Origin: JAKSSE01 sp045597645
GTDB lineage: Bacteria > Bacillota > Clostridia > Lachnospirales > Lachnospiraceae
DNA length: 9,037 nucleotides
Direction of reading: 5' to 3'
NCBI GenBank assembly: GCA_045597645.1
Contig: JAZLKM010000062.1
Location: 1-9,037 of the forward strand
The translations under genes were made by a program, and so were the position numbers. Positions 7,272 to 9,037 of this stretch are shown here, in pieces (position 1 is the stretch's first letter; every line of letters starts with the position of its first letter). A model generated the notes under the pieces. That model was not told the DNA's origin and ran no database searches. It worked only from the letters and a program-made list of their open reading frames with translations.

Positions 7272-7829
7272 ATGATAGTAGCCGGCGATTTTAAGAATGG
7301 CGTTACCATCGAGTATGAGAACGGTGTATGGCAGATTATTGAGTTCCAGCATGTTAAGCCTGGAAAGGGTGCTGCATTTGTACGTACTAAGCTTAAGGAT
7401 GTTAAGAATGGTGGTGTAGTTGAGACCTCTTTCCGTCCTACTGAGAAGTTCCCACAGGCGCGTATCGATCGCAAGGAGATGCAGTATCTGTACTCTGATG
7501 GAGATACATACAACTTCATGGATGTTGAAAACTATGAGCAGATTGGTCTTAATGCAGATCAGATCGGCGATAGCCTTAAGTTCGTTAAGGAGAATGAGAT
7601 TGTTAAGATGCTTTCTCACAATGGTTCAGTATTTGCAGTTGAGCCGCCGCTTTTCGTAGAGCTTGAGATTTCTGAGACTGAGCCGGGCGTAAAGGGTAAT
7701 ACTGCTACCGGCGCTACCAAGCCTGCAACTGTAGAGACTGGTGCTACTGTATACGTACCACTTTTCGTTAACCAGGGTGATAAGATTAAGATTGATACCC
7801 GTACTGGTGAATATCTTTCAAGAGTATAA
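7272..7829 (+). CDS. efp: Translation elongation factor P
   Basis: EF-P binds between the ribosomal P and E sites and stimulates peptide bond formation at polyproline stretches. The 185-residue length is standard. It opens with the usual MIVAGDFKNGVTIEYENG of the KOW-like domain I, and the tip loop reads KPGKGAAF, with Lys32 the position that receives the post-translational modification in many bacteria (5-aminopentanol in Bacillus subtilis, from memory). The signature segment of domain III follows near 145-185 with ATVYVPLFVNQGDKIKIDT and the closing GEYLSRV. The ATG start is fixed by the AAGGAGG site and the family N-terminus. Codon use differs from the neighbours: five of six arginines are CGN, and GTT, GGT and AAG are favoured, as expected of an abundant protein. 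It has its own promoter and ends 9 nt before a small co-transcribed gene. No modification enzyme is visible nearby. Confidence 0.98.
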   Translation: MIVAGDFKNGVTIEYENGVWQIIEFQHVKPGKGAAFVRTKLKDVKNGGVVETSFRPTEKFPQARIDRKEMQYLYSDGDTYNFMDVENYEQIGLNADQIGDSLKFVKENEIVKMLSHNGSVFAVEPPLFVELEISETEPGVKGNTATGATKPATVETGATVYVPLFVNQGDKIKIDTRTGEYLSRV

Positions 7830-7838
7830 GGCGCTGAT

Positions 7839-8045
7839 ATGGAATACATGAAGAGGCCTCTCAAGGAAATATTAAGAGAGCGCAAAATCTACAACATTTT
7901 TCATACGGAATTCCAGAAAAGTACATGGCTTGATCTGGCAGGACTGCAGAATTCAGAGTCCAGTATAGAGGATTTGTATAAGGATGAAATTATTCCGAGG
8001 GATGTTCTAGATTCAATTGTGGCTAGACTTCAGACATTAATTTAA
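7839..8045 (+). CDS. Small protein of 68 residues, function unknown
   Basis: I do not recognise this protein. It is highly charged, has no signal peptide or membrane segment, and seems mainly helical: a basic first third (KRPLKEILRERK, 5-16), an aromatic middle (IYNIFHTEF, TWLDLAGL) and an acidic helix SSIEDLYKDE (41-50) before IPRDVLDSIVARLQTLI. Support for a real gene: it starts 9 nt after the efp stop; AAGG (7828-7831), overlapping that stop, sits 7 nt before its ATG; it ends 5 nt before the intrinsic terminator; and it fills the whole remaining space of the efp transcript. A second in-frame ATG (residue 4, at 7848) is a possible alternative start. Sharing the efp message suggests a housekeeping or translation-related role, but that is inference only. 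Confidence 0.6.
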   Translation: MEYMKRPLKEILRERKIYNIFHTEFQKSTWLDLAGLQNSESSIEDLYKDEIIPRDVLDSIVARLQTLI

Positions 8046-8050
8046 ACATT

Positions 8051-8084
8051 TTGGCCGACCTTTATGAGGTCGGCCGATTTTTTT
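8051..8084 (+). terminator. Rho-independent terminator after efp and the small gene
   Basis: Perfect 8-bp GC-rich stem GGCCGACC (8053-8060) / GGTCGGCC (8068-8075) with a 7-nt loop TTTATGA, extendable by a T-G and a T-A pair, followed by a run of seven T (8078-8084). The reverse strand lacks a T-run after the stem, so it works in the + direction only. It closes the efp unit. Confidence 0.93.
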
Positions 8085-8091
8085 AAGGGGG
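8085..8091 (+). promoter_or_regulatory. Ribosome binding site supporting a TTG start
   Basis: AAGGGGG directly follows the terminator T-run and lies 7 nt before the TTG at 8099. This strong site, with no competing in-frame ATG until codon 41 (well inside the conserved N-terminal region), makes TTG the likely start of the transporter. Confidence 0.75.
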
Positions 8092-8098
8092 ACAATAC

Positions 8099-9037
8099 TT
8101 GAAGAACAAAGGAAGTATTTGGCAGAGATGTTTATACGGATGTGCTGACATATATGGGGGCGGAGTGTTTGTTATTATCACTACGTTCTTTTCAGTCTTT
8201 TTGACCAAGGCTGTGGGCATGCCTGCAGTGTGGGCCGGCACGATTCCGTTTATAGGCAAGGTGTGGGATGCTATTACAGATCCTTTGATGGGCAATATTG
8301 TAGATAGAACCAAATCCAGATGGGGGGCAAAAAGACTTTATCTTTTTGTTGGAGGACTCTTGTCCGGACTGACCTTCGTGTTCCTTTGGATAGATATCAA
8401 TTCGGGGACACTTATTGCGAAGTATATCTATTACGTAGCAATGTATATTATTTTCTCTACTGGCTATACTATTGTCATGGTACCTTACAATGCACTGCTG
8501 CCGGACATGGTAGATGATTATGTGCTTAGAGCTAAGTACTCCGGAGTCAGAATTATATTTTCCGCGCTGGGAGCTATCCTTGCAGGCCTGCTTCCATCGG
8601 TGCTGATATCTGATAACAGAGACAGCGCCGGCTATCTTATGTCGGCAGTATCATTTTCGTTTATCTCCGTAGCTGCGATTCTTCTGACTTTCTTTGGGAC
8701 TTCTGAGAGGCCGAAGGAGCCTGTGAGAGTGAGCTTTGGAGAGAGCATGACACAGTCTTTGACGGTATTTAAGAATAGAACGTTTAGACTTTTTGTTATT
8801 ATTTTTCTTATAAGTCAGGTGACTGCAGATTTTGTAACCGGAATGGCAGTATATTTCGTCGATGATGGAATTAATGCATATACAGGCAACAATTTTATCA
8901 TGCTTATGGTAGTGATTCTGGCATCGCAGCTGGTAGGTACATTTGTGTTTGATCCAGTGATGGCGAAGACAGAGAAGCGTGTGCCGATTGTGGTAGGCAC
9001 AGTATGCAGGGTGATTGCATCCATAGTTGCGGTCATA
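8099..9037 (+). CDS. GPH/MFS-type sugar:cation symporter (3' partial)
   Basis: First 313 codons of a membrane transporter of the glycoside-pentoside-hexuronide (GPH, MelB-like) family, which imports sugars or glycosides with H+ or Na+. The frame is open to the window end; about 140 residues should be missing. Hydrophobic helices recur from residue 20 on. Family landmarks: GCADIYGGG (14-22), WDAITDPLMGNIVDRTKSRW (56-75), the loop after helix 2, and VPYNALLPDM (128-137) after helix 4. Asp17, Asp57 and Asp61 align by eye with the cation-site Asp19, Asp55 and Asp59 of E. coli MelB, whereas the Asp124 position appears to be Met127, which suggests different coupling or substrate. The start is TTG with a strong Shine-Dalgarno. 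It follows the efp terminator by only 14 nt, with no room for its own promoter there. The substrate is unknown; the glycosidase upstream makes a plant oligosaccharide or uronide plausible. Confidence 0.85.
   Translation, partial: MKNKGSIWQRCLYGCADIYGGGVFVIITTFFSVFLTKAVGMPAVWAGTIPFIGKVWDAITDPLMGNIVDRTKSRWGAKRLYLFVGGLLSGLTFVFLWIDINSGTLIAKYIYYVAMYIIFSTGYTIVMVPYNALLPDMVDDYVLRAKYSGVRIIFSALGAILAGLLPSVLISDNRDSAGYLMSAVSFSFISVAAILLTFFGTSERPKEPVRVSFGESMTQSLTVFKNRTFRLFVIIFLISQVTADFVTGMAVYFVDDGINAYTGNNFIMLMVVILASQLVGTFVFDPVMAKTEKRVPIVVGTVCRVIASIVAVI

Noticed and set aside
8320..8517. 65-codon + strand frame inside the transporter
   Set aside because: It is an out-of-frame reading of the transporter, whose real frame runs open from 8099 to the window end with GPH motifs.
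1..9037. Defence system, prophage, mobile element or CRISPR array
   Set aside because: No repeats, integrase, transposase, nuclease or nucleotide-signalling domains are visible in any frame; the genes have metabolic, envelope or housekeeping families.

Overview
The window reads as one chromosomal segment of a Gram-positive, low-to-moderate GC Firmicute, most likely a Lachnospiraceae-type clostridium (Butyrivibrio, Lachnospira or Roseburia-like). The basis is inference: the style of the LarB, LarC, EF-P and rhomboid-like proteins, AGA/ATA-rich codon use, strong AAGGAGG-type ribosome sites, and a rhomboid-like protein with a C-terminal zinc ribbon of a kind I associate with that family. All genes found lie on the + strand. 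Coding density is very high: no gene-free stretch exceeds 300 bases, and the longest is the 99-base efp leader. I see no rRNA, tRNA, CRISPR, insertion sequence or phage gene.

Region 1 (1-7172) is a tight six-gene run, probably one operon. It holds an O-acyltransferase of the acyltransferase-3 family (5' end cut by the window), a membrane-anchored extracellular C39-like cysteine peptidase, LarB and LarC of nickel-pincer cofactor synthesis, a cytosolic GH28-like beta-helix glycoside hydrolase, and a catalytically dead rhomboid-like membrane protein with a cytosolic zinc ribbon. The successive gaps are 1, 3, 1 and 41 nt, then a 7-nt overlap. The operon's promoter lies upstream of the window. I see no terminator at its end.

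Region 2 (7173-8084) is a separate transcription unit. A near-consensus sigma-A promoter (TTTACA, 17-nt spacer, TATAAT) drives efp (elongation factor P), whose codon use looks optimised for high expression. An unrecognised 68-residue gene follows, and a strong intrinsic terminator closes the unit.

Region 3 (8085-9037) is the first 313 codons of a GPH/MFS-type sugar:cation symporter that runs off the window. It starts at TTG behind a strong Shine-Dalgarno placed directly after the terminator's T-run.

Together: genes 1-2 act at the membrane or cell surface; larB-larC make part of a nickel cofactor whose client enzyme (a LarA-type racemase or epimerase) and third maturase (LarE) are not in view; the glycosidase and transporter point to import and intracellular breakdown of plant-type oligosaccharides. 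I do not see a demonstrably new defence or mobile system. The best leads are the orphan larBC pair beside a divergent cytosolic GH28-like enzyme, and the rhomboid pseudoprotease with its zinc ribbon.
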